From Phallusia fumigata (Eukaryota > Chordata > Ascidiacea > Phlebobranchia > Ascidiidae), in the NCBI GenBank assembly GCA_008931825.1, contig QXVZ01026315.1:1-64000 (forward strand): a stretch of 64,000 bases of DNA, read 5' to 3'. This document shows positions 33,721-47,900 of this stretch, one piece after another (within the stretch, counting starts at the first letter, position 1; each line of letters opens with the position of its first letter). The position numbers and the translations under genes were made by a program. The notes under the pieces are model-generated. The model did not search any database. It was not told the DNA's origin and saw only the letters and a program-made list of their open reading frames with translations.

Positions 33721-36700
33721 AAAAGGGAAAGTGACAAACCTTTGTAAAAGTCAATGCACGGGCACGTGCGAGTGACTTTGAGACATGCCGTCGGCTTCCG
33801 AAGGAAGTCTGCAGTGGTCACTCTAAGCATGTTGTGGTCAGTGACGTCGTTATCTAACCCCATGACCCGAGGTCAGTTTTGCGCTGACACCAAAACTGTC
33901 GTTTCTGAAGAACAGCTTCAGATTGCTATTAACGCGAGGTGACTGTCACCGACCGGACATCTTCACCTCGAGCGCTTGTGGTCGTTCTCCCGTCAGGACA
34001 AATTCGACGAAGATTGATGACCTGGTGGTTTGAATGACACATCGTCGGTTTTCCTGTACATGTCATAGTTTTTGAGAATATCTTTTGATTTCAAAGGTGA
34101 AGTAGTCAGTGAAAAGGTTAGCAGCGATAAGGAAATTACCAACATTAAAACATTTGAACGGATGACGAAACATTAAGAGTTGATGACAGGTTGCTTTCTA
34201 CGAACGTCGATGTGTAATAATAACCGCTGTGTGTCACTAAAGATGCGCAATCGAAAGTTTTGTTTCTGCTCAAGTCCAAAAATCCTGATGCAGACTCGAT
34301 CTTTCCAACAGACCTGTCGATCAAGTAAGATTCCAAACGGCGGGAACTCTTACGGCTTCGGCCGAAAAAAAATACACAGCCGCCACAGTTAATTAACGGG
34401 ATGTGAGCTTGTCTGGACCCTGAAATATCTCGACGAAAATCAACAAGCGTGTGCATTAGTCTCCTTCCAATACCCTTCATCAAGATTCCCTACCACGATT
34501 AGGGCCTCCGTTACGTTTATCACCGGTATGACGTTGTTGATCACATATTTTGGTTGAGGATTAGGCAATTAGGTTCGTTGCGGTCAGGCGCCGACTACTC
34601 TTTCATCTTCCCATCATGTTGACGATTTTTGTTTCGCAATCCATGTCTAACATGGTGAAGGTCGAAGAGAGTTTGGTCGATGACAAAATGCACCTGCCCC
34701 TCCCCCATCTTTCGGAAAAATCGGAAAAATTCGGAAATTAAATCCGGCTGGTTGCGCTTGGCTTCGGAGTGGGAAATACGGTGGATGAAAATGAAGTAAT
34801 TCTTCTTCGTACAAGTGTTAACGGCGGTTGTACTAAAAACCTATTCACATTGTTTCTTGTACTTGTTCCTAGTGCGCGTGGCGATTCGGTTAGTGAACTG
34901 GAGCTTGAAATAATTTTTGCGCAACCCCTGGTTCATCGTGTGCTATGGGGCGCATTGCTGGTTTTACTGCCGCGCCAGAAACATCGCTATTTAAACTCGA
35001 CAGATGCAAGGTAACCAGAAATTATCGATGCAAAAAACTGTAAATACATACAGGTTACCACAAGGGCGCCCAAGCCCAGATTTTTTCTGTGTGTGTTACT
35101 CCGTGTTTTATCCAGTTTATTCCGTAGTTTTACGTGTTTTATCCAAACTTGCATGAATTGATTTTATCAGGTGATGGAATTGGTAAAAAGAACTTGTCGT
35201 CGCGTTTCGTTTCTGTGTGTGCTCGTGCAGTTTTACCAGGACACAAACTTGACCCGGGAAAATCGCTTACGGCGGAGCGACCAATTTCGCGAAGGGTTTC
35301 GAACAATAAGGCGCCACACAAATAAGCAAGTAAACAAGGTTTGTTGTTTCTGTTACGTACATTGAGGCAAATTGCCTGGGTCACAATGCTGCGTCATTTC
35401 ACCACAACAATCTTTCAATTTCATGTTGTCCGAAATTCGTGTTAACAAGTTTTAACATCTGAAGTAAATACCTTTAACGTCATGGATGAAAAATTAAAGA
35501 GAAACATACCGGAATCCACGATTTCTGTTTAACTTTCAACGCAGGCAAACAAAAACCTTACATGTATAAATTTTTGCTTTGAAATGTTTTATTAGTTTCA
35601 TAATACCAATAGATTGAGAGGTGGCCATTATTGTACCCCGAGATCATGTGTCACTTGTACTTTACGTCTGTTATACACTCGAAATCCTTCTTTACCGATA
35701 ATGTATATCATAGTAATGACACGATGTTGATCAAGGAGATGACTGACAAAAGGATACGTAAATTCGATGAATATAATTGCAATGTTTCAAATCATAGTAG
35801 TTTCGGAACCTAGTTCTAGCTTTGAGTTACTGAAGTTACTATTGTACATTTTTTTAAATTGGTTGTTAGTCTGTATTTTTTCAGCGCCATTGTTGGCATA
35901 AGTTAACCACAGGTCGGCCCTCAATGGCATTGAGCAGCAATCATAACAGAAAACTTGTCTGCCTAAAACAAAAACTTTACGTTTCAATATTTTTTTAGAA
36001 CATACTAAATGATGAATATAACAGTAATAGATGGAAAAGTTTGGGGCTTTTTGATAAACCTAAGGCTTTATATGTTTGCTAATCTCCTACATTGCGGATA
36101 TTTAATTTTCTTTCTACTCTATTTCTTCATGTTTTAAAATCTTTGATATGTCGAGTGTTGTGGTATGAATCACCCCATTTCACCCAAACATTAACAGTAA
36201 ATGAGACAAATGAATGAAATTTATACAGTTATGTGTCATCTGTTAAAATTTAAAATACATAACTTAAAAGAAAAAAAATGTCAAAATGTCTTTTTAATTC
36301 AAATCAATTTCTCAAAAAGTGTATACGTGTTTAACATCGGCCTCGGGTGTTTCCATATTTCATTAATATTTAATGTGGCGAGAAAATGTGACAAGAAACT
36401 CTGTTCTCACGCAGGAATGAAGTAAAATTCTCAAATAACGTAAACTACGTCAGACAGTGACGATTGGATTCGCTGTAAAAAATATTTTTCTACAAGTCAA
36501 GTTAAGTTAGAAAGGTCAAAGGATTTGCGTAACGCGCAAGTCACCTAAAACCGACGTCAATTTGCGATATTGATCGAGGAGACGTAATAAAGCGATCGCA
36601 GTCAGGTATTGAGTATTGTTGCATAAGGCATGAGACCAAATATTGGGAACTATTTGCGTCGGGTGGTTCGAAGAGAAACCGCGTCACGGGCGAGTAATCG

Positions 36701-37509
36701 TCGGCAGGGCCGCGCGCAACCAAGGTAGAGAGCCTACCTTGATGAGCGATGTTTATCTGATCACGAATTTCGTACCTCCGAGATGTTCGTGCACAGCTTG
36801 TCGTGTGTGCTAAAATTTATGTAGCGTTGGTGCATTTCCTAATGCCAGGCAGTTAAAGTTTGTAATTAGAAATTTAAGCAGAAATAAATACTGGTCTTGG
36901 CAGTTTGGCCGGGACTAGTTTGTTTATCTGTTTCTTTCCTATGCGTCGTACGTTGAAAGTTCTGTATAGCCTACAGCTAGAACTAAGAGAAGCACTTGTA
37001 AAAGACTTGACTGGACTAGTTAATTTATGTCCTTTGTTAAAGTTAAGTGCAGCGGAAGAAAAGCGGTGTGTAAAAAGGTGAAGTCGCAGATGACTGTGGT
37101 ATTTATAACTTCTTAGTTTCTAAGTAGTTTGAAATCCAATCAGCGCGGTACAAGGTCCCTGACCTAATATGCGCAAAGTCCAAAGTCGCAAAAAACTGAG
37201 CCGCCTTTGTTTCTAGATGTGATGTTGATAAACTGTCTCGACGAAACCGCACCTGTAAAACAGGTAGAGTAATAAAGTCGGCCACATAATGACGAGGTTT
37301 ATGCCCCGATAATAGCAAACCACAGGATTAGGCTTTTCATCGAATTGGTAAACAATGCACTTCTCACAAAGGAATCTATTTTTATACTCCATGATTAAAA
37401 ATGTGATTAATAGGCTTATGTTGTCTCATTTTTGTGTTGTAGTTTGATCAATTTAGCGTCAGCTTGTCTGCACTGTTCGCCTTGCAAATTCACCTGTAAC
37501 CAGAACAAC
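31952..37509. other. Gene-free stretch between the receptor and GPA2-like genes
   Basis: No exon with family resemblance found on either strand. The first 200 bp (to about 32150) are CpG-rich and probably hold the receptor promoter, including a CRE-like GACGTC near 32015. A GA dinucleotide run lies at 33688-33715. Open frames near 34.2 and 34.8 kb lack splice sites and homology. Confidence 0.5.
33688..33715. repeat. GA dinucleotide microsatellite
   Basis: About 14 GA units followed by a G run. Confidence 0.9.
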
Positions 37510-38272
37510 GGAAAAAAATTAACATGAAATTATCATTATTTTTTCTGATTGTACTTGTCTGTTCCGTTTCTTCTTCTGTCGGATGTGGTCTAATAGGTAA
37601 GAGTCTGTTTGTTTGACAACATCGATTAATTTATATGTTAACCAAAATGGTGGTCTTCAAAACGTAGAACGTACATGGTATGAGTCTGCCGCTAACATAC
37701 ACCATAATCAAACAAAATCACAAAATACTGATACATTATTATTTACAACCATTTGTAACATTCCCGACACATAACGCCCAACATTTTTCCGCATTATTCT
37801 GCCAAAGTACAGAACACAAAAACAACCAGTTTTAGATTTCTTATTTAAAGACAACGAATTTTATTGTGGTTAAACACGTAATATTTTACNGGAAAAAAAT
37901 TAACATGAAATTATCATTATTTTTTCTGATTGTACTTGTCTGTTCCATTTCTTCTTCTGTCGGATGTGGTCTAATAGGTAAGAGTCTGTTTGTTTGACAG
38001 CATCGAATGATTTATCTGTTAACCAAAATGGTGGTCTTCTGAACGTAGAACGTACATGGTATGAGTCTGGCGCTAACATACACCATAATCAAACAAAATC
38101 ACAAAGTTACTGATACATTATTATTTACAACCTTTTGTAACATTCCCGACACACAACGCCCAACATTTTTTCCGCATTATTCTGCCAAAGTACAGAACAC
38201 AAAAACAACCAGTTTTAGATTTCTTATTTAAAGACAACGAATTTTATTGTGGTTAAACACGTAATATTTTAC
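37510..38272. repeat. 380-bp block present twice around an N, includes GPA2-like exon 1
   Basis: 37510-37889 and 37891-38272 are near identical, separated by one N at 37890, with a few SNPs and single-base indels. The first copy continues from the left flank and the second continues into exon 2, as for two overlapping contigs that were not merged. Exon 1 of the GPA2-like gene is therefore shown twice (37524-37596 and 37905-37977). One base changes a Val to Ile in the signal peptide. Confidence 0.8.
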
Positions 38273-38469
38273 ACAATGTTATATGTTCAGGTTTTAGAAG
38301 AACAATCGAATTAGACGGGTGCGACTCGGTTTCGATTGATATCAATGCGTGCAAAGGTTGTTGTCCGTCCACCAGTTACTCTTCTGACTTCGGAACCATA
38401 TATCGGTCAAAAGGAAAACACAACATCATTTCGAAATCATCTTGCTGCGTTATTCGCAAGTTTGTGGAG
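37524..38469 (+). CDS. Glycoprotein hormone alpha subunit (GPA2/thyrostimulin alpha-like), 3' end not found
   Basis: Exon 1 (37524-37596, or its duplicate 37905-37977) encodes a signal peptide starting MKLSLFFLIVLVCS. Exon 2 (38291-38469) continues in frame with GCDSVSIDINACKGCCPSTS and SKSSCCVIRKFVE. This is the first part of the GPA2 cystine knot: GC, then ACxGxC, then CC, as in insect GPA2 (NACRGFCES and GQCC) and human GPHA2. An extra Cys sits inside ACKGCC. The exon ends at GTAAAA just after the CC strand, where vertebrate GPA2 also has an intron. The terminal exon, expected to carry three more cysteines in a C and CxC pattern, was not identified downstream. GPA2 pairs with GPB5 as thyrostimulin, and a GPB5 gene lies 14 kb away. 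Confidence 0.65.
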
Positions 38470-41400
38470 GTAAAAATCGATATACTTTAATCTTATTTGT
38501 TTCGTAATTTTATTGCATGGGACCACAGCAGTCGTTATGACGTGGTTCGCGTTGGCAAAGAGACATATTGCAAAGTCACTTGACACAAATTAGGCCAGTT
38601 TAAACTATTTTATAGGTGTAACGGATAAAGGCGGCGAACTTGTTTTTGTAAAATGTTTTGGAAAAACTTGTGCGACTTATTAGAAGATTGGGTTGTTATC
38701 AAATGTGTTTTTAACAAATTATAGCTTTTCTGCCCACTCATAGCGAGTTTACTACGAAAAATATTTCATTAACCATTTTCAAAAACACACTAAACCAAGC
38801 ATAATTCAAAAAGTGATACAAAACTGAATAAAGCATTTAAGATTAAAGCGTGCTATGGACTAGCTTTACGCAAAAGAACCATTGCACAGGTCGCTTTCCA
38901 GCATAAAATCCTAGTTTTGCGAGCAATGACCTGATTGCTACACAAACAAACATTCACCACAGTGAAGTTGATTGACAGGCCATCTGAGAGTTCCTTTCCA
39001 GGCTTAAACGGCCGATATACTGACCAACAATGGGCTTAATAGTTCACGCAATATTTAAACCTAATGAAATAAAATATGTAAATGACCTTTGTGCCCTGCA
39101 TATAACACGAAACACCATGCAAAAACAGAAGGAAACAGGTATATTCTAATATTGATGCATCAGCTTACAAATATGATATATGATGGAAATTAATTTACAT
39201 TTTGCGCAGTTGTAGCCAAAATGGACTCCACCACGGCCGTTTCGGATTTTGTACAACTTTTCCAAAAGTCGCGCGTAATCTACGGGCTTAGTACATCTAC
39301 CCTCACAAAAACTATTACATTCTTAAGTCACAAAGCATTATTTTTTATGTTTTCTGAAAGCAAAGTAAATACGCGGGTTTCGTCAGTCAGAATCTAAACC
39401 CAAACCCACCAAACCTTTAACAATGCGGAAACCCCTGCTGCCAATTACTCCAGAGCAGTTAATGTTTTGCATGACTTGTGGACCCGACAACAACCATTAC
39501 CCGAAAACAGTTTGCTATTCTATATTGTTAACGTTAGACATTTGCAGTTGAGAAACTCTTGTTGACTGATGCCGGGTCGTGAGTGCTTGCATAACTGTTT
39601 GTTGGGAGGCGATTAAATCTTGCATAAATACAATGCGCGTCATACTCTTGCAATTGTTTGTTGAACAAACCCGTCGTCCATCGTCCATGTTGCTTTAACC
39701 CGAAAGACAAAAAGTTTCGGAGGACAGTGAGTACAGCGAATGGGTCGTATAACGCTTCGATGAAAAGAGGGGTCGCTGAAATTTGGTTCTTTGATAAATT
39801 ATGCATTGACGCAAGATTGATGATGTGTCGGACAATCGGGGGTCGGATGAATCCTCATCGTGGGAGACAATCTGCAAGCGCGCATCGAAGGTGCTTCGTT
39901 GTAATTACCTGAAACAACGATTCAGGTTCTCGATACCTGTCAGGAACGGGGCGTTGCTGTGTATATTTGCAACTAAGATGCGAGAGCCGATAACGGGTTT
40001 TCGCGTGATTTCTTGACGCGAAAAACTGTAATAAATTCGAATAGCGGCGCAGGCGAAAGTGGCTTAATCCTCCCCGAACCGTGGTGATTAATTAGCGTGT
40101 CCCGCTGCAGACGAGCCAGGACCTGCACCGCAGATTTTAAAAATCGATGACTGAGATTGACTTGCACCCAGGAGATCTTTTCATTTCCAACCTTTGCCCT
40201 GAAATTTGCGGTTTTCAGTCCCCGCGTTGTTGATCATTTTGCCACTTCGCTGCGATTGTGGGGCGACATCAGTGCGATTTCGTGCGAACGGGCACAATGG
40301 ACGATGGGTATCAGCAGCCCTAGCGATGTGACTTGTCAAAAACCTATGATAATTTTGCAGCAATGCATTACACAGGGCCTCTCTGTGTCAATATGTGTTG
40401 CCTTGGAGCGAAAACGCCTGTCAGACCAGGACATGCGTGCGAGGCAAAAAGGTTGGCTTTTTTATCTATTTTTATCGGTTTAGTGTCGTTGTTTACGCTG
40501 AAATCAAATCAACGCCCGATCTAAGTCCTTGTCACGCATCCCAGCCGAGAGCGATGTTTGTTATAAGCACTTGCGATGGTGTCACTTGTTTATGGACTCA
40601 ATGACTTCTATTCAGCTTCCTAATCAGCAGCAAGTATCAAAACAAACAAAACTAACTCATTATCGCAACTTCATTCTCCCACCGCACAATGCGACAATGC
40701 TTACAGTTTATGAACGCGCAGCTAAGAAGATTCGTCCAAATATTTTAAAACGTGCACTGAGGCAACGTCACAAGGCCTCTTAAAATCAAGAGTTGACCTT
40801 GTTGTTTTCATTACGCCACAAAGTTGTCACGAACTCATGTGTTGTTTCGTAACATCGTGTGATGCGATGGACTTACATCAAATCAGGAAGATCCAACTGT
40901 TATTGACCAAAGGGCGTACTGATGATCTCCGATTTCTCGGCAAAATTTTCCGAACACGACCAGGCATCCTGTTTTGTCACAAGTCGCGACATGACGCGTT
41001 TTTGACGTCACAATCTAATCTGGCGATGGCCTTTACATTCCAGCGATTCGCTAATCGCCGGTGCCAGGAACTCCGCAGGCGAATATCGCGGTTACCTACA
41101 ACCGCTCAATTGCGGGAAGTTGCACCGCGTTCGACAACGAGCGCTCTGGGGCGACGCATAGGCCTGCGCGGTACTATTGTCTTCATACGCGACATTCGCG
41201 TGAGAGCCGGTCAGCCCGCGACGCTGTTTCGTAAACAATCGCTTCGAAACGCGTTGGTTTAAAGTGCATCATAGTAGCAAAGTGGCTAGCGCCCTAAACA
41301 CACGATAGGCATCTCAGTGCATGCAATCGACAACCAACGCTTTGCTTACCAAGCGACGTTGGACGATCAGGCGCGAGATCTCGACCCGATAAACGGCAAT

Positions 41401-44219
41401 GATTTTCAAATGTGCTGTGTCATGTGTCAATTCCTTTTGGCGACGATGTGATTGACAGGTGTGGTAGCGTGTGATTGCGGGCCGGCGGTGCGTGCAAGGC
41501 GCTTGCATAATCGGGTAAACGTTGTTTTTCTAAAGCCCGTGCCGCCCGCTGTTGCGCGTTGTTGTGGTGTGGCCCAACACCATTTAGCCAATTACCCCCA
41601 CAGCGCCAGTGCTCAGTCACAATGCTAATTCTCCGACAAGCTCCCCTTGCGGCCAGTTACAAAAATATTATTACTGATTCGTTCTTTCGGCGGTCGATCC
41701 CGCTCGCGTGTTGTGACGTCACTATCACTTGATCTTGCCTGCCACTCAGTGACGAGTGCGCAAAAGCTCGACGCAAAGTTCGACAGATGAGCCTTGTTTA
41801 TCTCAAAAGCCATTTGCAGGCGGCGATGTGGCCACCGTTCCAAAGCAACTAAACCATCCTGTTTCACGGTTGTCAATACACGGGCAAGATATTGTCAAAG
41901 CGTCAAAGCTCCGAGGTCACTACTTAATGCGACCTCCTGCTGTTGGTATTGGCTCTCTGTTAAACATAAATTTTTCAAGGGTTGTTTTGTTTTTGAGTGG
42001 CGTGTGAGTCAAATGCACCTTCGCGTGGAAATTCGGCTGGATTGTAAAGGTTGATAACGCTGCAAGCGCAGTAACCACCTATTTGGACTTTTACAGCGAG
42101 GAACCACTGAATCATCGAAAAATATCATTTCAGGTTTATTGCGCGAGCGACAGACTTGACATTCGCAAATAAATTGCACCTCCAGGTTCAATTCGGTTGA
42201 AAAACTGCGAAAACCACGAAATGCGTGTAATCACACCGTTCTGTTGCAGTTACTGGAAAGCGAAAATCGACCGCGTGCCGCCCTGTGAATATTATGCTTA
42301 ATTGGCTCTTCCAAAAAGCCGTAGAGGATAATCTCGCAGATGACAGGTGCCCACCGACCGCACATATTCGTTGGGATACTTTGATTGCAGATCTCAATTT
42401 TCGAGCAACAAAATTGCGTGACAGCAACAGTGTTTCGTGCCATGTAACATATAGTGTTAAATCTTCGCGGAAATGTCATATCTGTGGTGTGGCAGATCAT
42501 TTGGAAAAACACGTTTTTTTGTGCAGCATCGCGCGACGTAATAATAGTTATGTGCCCCTTTTTGCAAAGAAACAACAGGTTTGAACTCTTCACAAGACGT
42601 CGATAACACATAAACAAAATGGCGATCACTTTGCATATGTTTAGGTATCAATGTTTAATACATGAACCTTTGAACTTTTGACTTTTCGTCGTCCAAAAAT
42701 AGTCGTGGTTTTAATGCCGCAAAGTAGCGGATTCGTAAATTAATCACACCCACATGCCGGGAATGAGTCATTTGGTGGCGTGAACTCGTTCATCATTAAT
42801 GCTTAGCATTTAAAGCGACGCGCTTGAAATTAGGATATTGACAATCGTCTTTCCACAAAAGAGGTTTTGTTAAAGTCTTAAGCAGAGGCGTGTGCACTTC
42901 ACTTGATTTCGCGTCGCAAGGTGTGACGTAACTGATTTCTCAAATTGCGTCATCCGCGGTTATTTATCTTGTGGCACTTCACACCAACAACGTCAATGAT
43001 ACGTTTTGTTATATTTTGGCATCTACTATCGGGGGAAAATTCGTCGAAAAACAATAGGGCGCAAAACTTTCCTGACGATCTAATCCGTCAACAAAATGAT
43101 TAAGTTACTAGAGCAAGAAACTGACCATTTTCCTGAAAAATCTATGATACTTTTTGTTTGAAAACAGTCTATTACCTGGTGAATCACAGTGTTAAAAAAC
43201 AACACATTGGTTATGAGCCAATTTGAACCGTACAAACTTGCGTATGACGCTTTTCAATTTTCCATGCTGTAAAAACTAGTAAATATTTACAGGTTAACTG
43301 TTTTGGTCATGACTCGATGACTCGATAATAAAAAAGAACTAATGTGTGAAAAAATGCCTTTTTGTGCCTAATTTGCAGTTTGTTTTCGAAACGAAAACCA
43401 ATTAAACCGTGCGCAAGGTAATACTGGGAGCGTGGGAGTTCCCTTTCTTCTTGCGATAATCTAGGAAATCGTAAGTGGGGCGTGTTACTTATTGACCCAG
43501 ATTACCTGTTACCTTGTAGGGGCGGGTCGTTAACTTGAAATTAACATAAACTACGAAACCTTCTTGAAAATATCGCACACCCTTTCGCGAAATTGGAATT
43601 TCTCTTAAACCGAATAATAACTTCCATACACGCACATACAGCAACTGTCATGTAGGGGACTCAAAAACGAAAGATTGTACTTGATACAACCAACAAACAG
43701 ACTGAATAATTTACTGCCAGGCCTGACGTCACGTTTGACACAGTTATAAGATTTCGTGGCACGTGGAAACCCAGCCCCTGTCGAGATACAAGGCGATCTT
43801 CCTAATTTCCTGGAAAACTGTCAATCTAACCCACAAATATTGATAGTGAAACGAGGCTACGGCATTTTAAGCTCTTTTCGTAATCATTTTCGGACGTTTA
43901 TTTGGCACTTTGTGATCTTGGACTGACAGAATCTACGTGCTTCTAAAACGCTTCCAGCACGAGGAGCTGATCCCTGATTTCACGGTTGTTCCCGAATTTT
44001 CCATTTGCGCCGCGATCGTCGACGACGGTGCGAGGGAATTACTGAAACGTCACAAACCAAAACTGTCTCATTTAGAATTCGGCAGGGATACCAGTGACAC
44101 ACACCACCTAATCATCGCCTCCCGTACCTGTCACCGAATATGACGAAAAATGCCGCGAGTTCTTTTACACCTTTATCACTGCCTGATCCCAAGGAAAAGC
44201 TTGTAAAAGTGCCACGCCG

Positions 44220-44953
44220 TTAAACTATTTGTGGTTTGGTGTGAGTCAAGTGTCAATGAAATGAGAAACACACCGCCCACGTTACGTAAAAACACAACGT
44301 GACCAATGTCCAATTCTCACTGGAAATTGCCTTGCAAAGTACACTTGTTTATGAATTTCAGGCTGCGAAAAACAAGAGGTGGGATTTATACGTGCATGTT
44401 TCCAGGCAACCCTATTTCCATATATGTCATAAGATCGCGGTCATGCAACTTGTCATGTTCGTGCCTCGCCGGCGATAAACTGTGTCGTCGAGATATCGAT
44501 ACGTATTTGGGACCAGATGGGTTAATCGCACTTGAACTACACCNTTAAACTATTTGTGGTTTGGTGTGAGTCAAGGGTCAATGAAATGAGAAACACTCCG
44601 CCCACGTTACGTAAAAACACCACGTGACCAATGTCCAATTCTCACTGGAAATTGCCTTGCAAAGTACACTTGTTTATGAATTTCAGGCTGCGAAAAACAA
44701 GAGGTGTGATGAATTCGTGCATGTTTCCAGGCAACCTTATTTCCATATATGTCATAAGATCGCGGTCATGCAACTTGTCATGTTGTGCCTCGCCGGCGAT
44801 AAACTGTGTCGTCGAGATATCGATACGATACTAGCCAGGTACGCACGATACTGAAACGTCATAAGATTTCATAGACTTCAGGAATCGAGGAGGAAAATCG
44901 GCGACCTTTTCCGTATTTGGGACCAGATGGGTTAATCGCACTTGAACTACACC
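44220..44953. repeat. Block present twice around an N, with an 85-bp indel
   Basis: 44220-44543 and 44545-44953 are near identical on either side of the N at 44544. The first copy lacks about 85 bp present in the second (near 44830-44915). This fits two alleles with an indel. Confidence 0.75.
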
Positions 44954-47900
44954 TTTCATCGTAGATTTGGTCCAGGTGAATGTGGGCTAGCATCTGGACT
45001 GAAATTTAGATTATTATCTAGCGTGGGCGAGAGAATGCCACCGCGATCCACCGTACATTAAACAGATTTTTGGAAAATCAAATGACTTTTGTTTAGCTAG
45101 TCTTTAACACTCAACCAACACCAAAACCGTAGAACACGAACGCTGACGGGCACCATCCGTCTGTGCAGAGAAACACATTTTTTGGTATGACAAGTCACTA
45201 CAAAACCCAATATAAACCAGCGGTGATTTTGACAATAAGGTTTCACCTATTGCACCTCTTCTGACAGTTGTACGTATTAATTAGTCAAGTGTGTATGTTT
45301 CGGCGTTGCCAACTGCGTCCCACATCACAAATTGACCAAAGTCAATAGACCGTACGCGACCACACACTTAACTGTGAATAATGAGAATTGCATGTTGACG
45401 ATGGTTTTCTTGTTAACGGGTACACTTGGATTAGTAAGCTTCTCCAGGTGTGCAGGAAACCACCGTCAGCGCTTTAATTTTGGTTTTAACTCGCACATCC
45501 ACAATGAAAAATTCGTATTGAAGTAAACTGCGGCTAAACAAGAAATTATACAAAGATACGCCTTTGATAAACACACGCCCCACACATAATGGAGGTAAAT
45601 TCGAAAGTTTTGGCAACCACAACAAAGCCCGCGGACTATTCCAGGAAGCCTACCTTCCCAGAAAGCGAGCTTAGCAATGGGTTAAGAATTTGCTCGTCAC
45701 CTCATATGCACTTCACACCCATGTCTACTTATTCACACTGGTAGCGCATTTTTCGAATTCTTCGGACCACATGGAAACAGTGTTTGCGGCGCAAAAGGAT
45801 GTATTTTTAATTCGTCAAAATACGGCTGATCCATCGCCTGGCACCAACTTGTATTGACATGTGTTAGTTCCGCAAACAACATAAAGTTCGTCACTTTCGT
45901 CAAGCGTTCCGAACACGTGATGTGAAAACAGAGACTTTGCCTGTGCAGTCTGCCTCGCAATTTGACGAGGCGTCAGTCTACGATGCTTGTGGGTCAATGT
46001 ACGTGGGTTGTGGGTATTTATACATATACGTAATTAAATATTAATTCCGTTGCAATTTACGTTGCGATCTTGACGTATAGATTATGCAAACATCCCACCA
46101 AGGTCGTAACTACCATAAATGAACAGAAACGGGAGGCGTGGCGACTTTGCAAATCACAAGCACATTTTAAATCAGAGGATATACGCCTATACGTTTTGAC
46201 CCTTGTTACGCTTTTTTCTTTTACCGCAAAAAATAGCTTTGCGCCGCTTTTCAAAATCATTCCTGATGATGACAACAGCGTTAGTCGAAACGTAGAAAAT
46301 GTTTTACACACAACTATTAGATTGTAACTTCTTATTGAGACCATTTTAAAGCCGTGAAAATTCTCGTGCGATGTCTTCGTATCAAGGGAGGTTAATATGC
46401 AGTTCAGCTACCGTTGAGAGCAAATGTATTTGGAAACGACATCAAATAGATAAGGCCGTTGCTTGCACGAGACGGCTTTTAGACGTCGATCTTTAAAGCA
46501 TAAATTTAATTGAAAGGCTAGTGGCGTCTTTTATCGCACCGATGCATCGGGGATAACTACTTCCAGGTCACCCTAAATGGAAAGGCCGCAATCATATCGC
46601 AATTCACATGCTGGAGAACTCCATGAAAAGGGCCTGCGCGATGGTAGGAAAGTCCACTAATTCGCCCAGGACTTTTATCGGATCGCTTACGATCGAAAAC
46701 AAAGCAACGGTCCGATGTTACGTCATATCGATGGAGCCATCGCCTATTGGCCGGACAATTTGAAACGGAAATTTGATAAACCATACGAGCCTAGGTGAAG
46801 TCAAATTTCCTATGGTTATTTACAAGCGGATGTTTTGCTAACAAGATTGTGCGATTTGGTGGACGTGCGTGGCAGAGTGTTTCCGACATTTAGCTCCTGT
46901 GATCGTATGTTGATGCCGAACCGCCGCGGTCGTGACAGATGAAAATGTTGCTCTTAGGGACTTCAAACACGGAGCTCGTAGCGCGGACGTGTGAATCAGT
47001 GTCTTATCGCGGTTCCCCCGTGATGAACGGCTTAACGCACGCGAGGGCGTCATACTCGTGTGACAGGTCGCAATTTACCTTGATATCTTTTCCATATATC
47101 GAGTTAGGGTCGTCCCTTGCTGGCCTGTAGGGAGGTAAAACTGCCGCCACACGCACTAAAGCTTACAATTGAAGTGTTGACCGCCCATCAGACTGCGCGA
47201 TCGTATCTTGGCGTATGACGTTGGGATTTGGGGCGCCTCACTTGGCGTGCTGAGCTGCCTTCCGATAAAGAGCACATTAGGATTCCGCTCGCATCAGCTA
47301 GCATATTAGGGTTGGGCAATTACGGCACGAACCCTAAGAAGAATGCGCTTTTAACGCGTGGAGTGGCGTGACCAATCGCATGCCGGAGAAAACAAAACAT
47401 CAAGGTCGTGGCTTGAAGTGAAAGCAAACATTGCAGTGCGTAACACGCGGATGCTCCATAAGCTTGTGGGAGTTTGCTGGAAAGTGATCCATGGCCTAAA
47501 AGGTCATGTGCTTTCCGGATCAGTTCGGTTTAGGGTGTTTGGGGTAGTCAGTTAATGTCACCCGCGCTAGTACTTTGACATGATCAGTCAAAGAAAGCAA
47601 CACGACAAACGAGTTCAAGTCGGTCGCGCTTATCTTACCCATCGGCGGAGAACACATCCGACGACGTACAGGCGTCGAGTTGTGACGAGTTTTTGATGCG
47701 AACCAATACGCACTCCAAAAATAAACGCGTCGACAAAACAGGATGTTTGTTTTGTGCGCCGGACACCACAAATAACCTCTGCTAATGATGTGGCATGTAC
47801 GTCCGCACGCACAGTCATTCTCTTGCTGGATCGGGTTTCGGTTCGAAAACTCTTTACTTCGAAACTTTTGTTGCAACTGTTCAAGCGGTAAATATTTATG

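Noticed and set aside
34145-34483. 112-codon minus frame with an Ig-like HSGYYY stretch
   Set aside because: No matching B-strand Cys or Trp exon, no unit-type splice phases nearby; the resemblance is probably chance.
39430-39545. Candidate third exon of the GPA2-like gene (LMFCMTCG and following)
   Set aside because: It is in phase after a CAG, but the cysteine spacing does not fit the C...CxC end of GPA2.
40837-41262. 141-codon + frame in the GC-richer region
   Set aside because: No splice context, no recognisable motif, arginine-rich composition typical of chance frames in GC-rich DNA.
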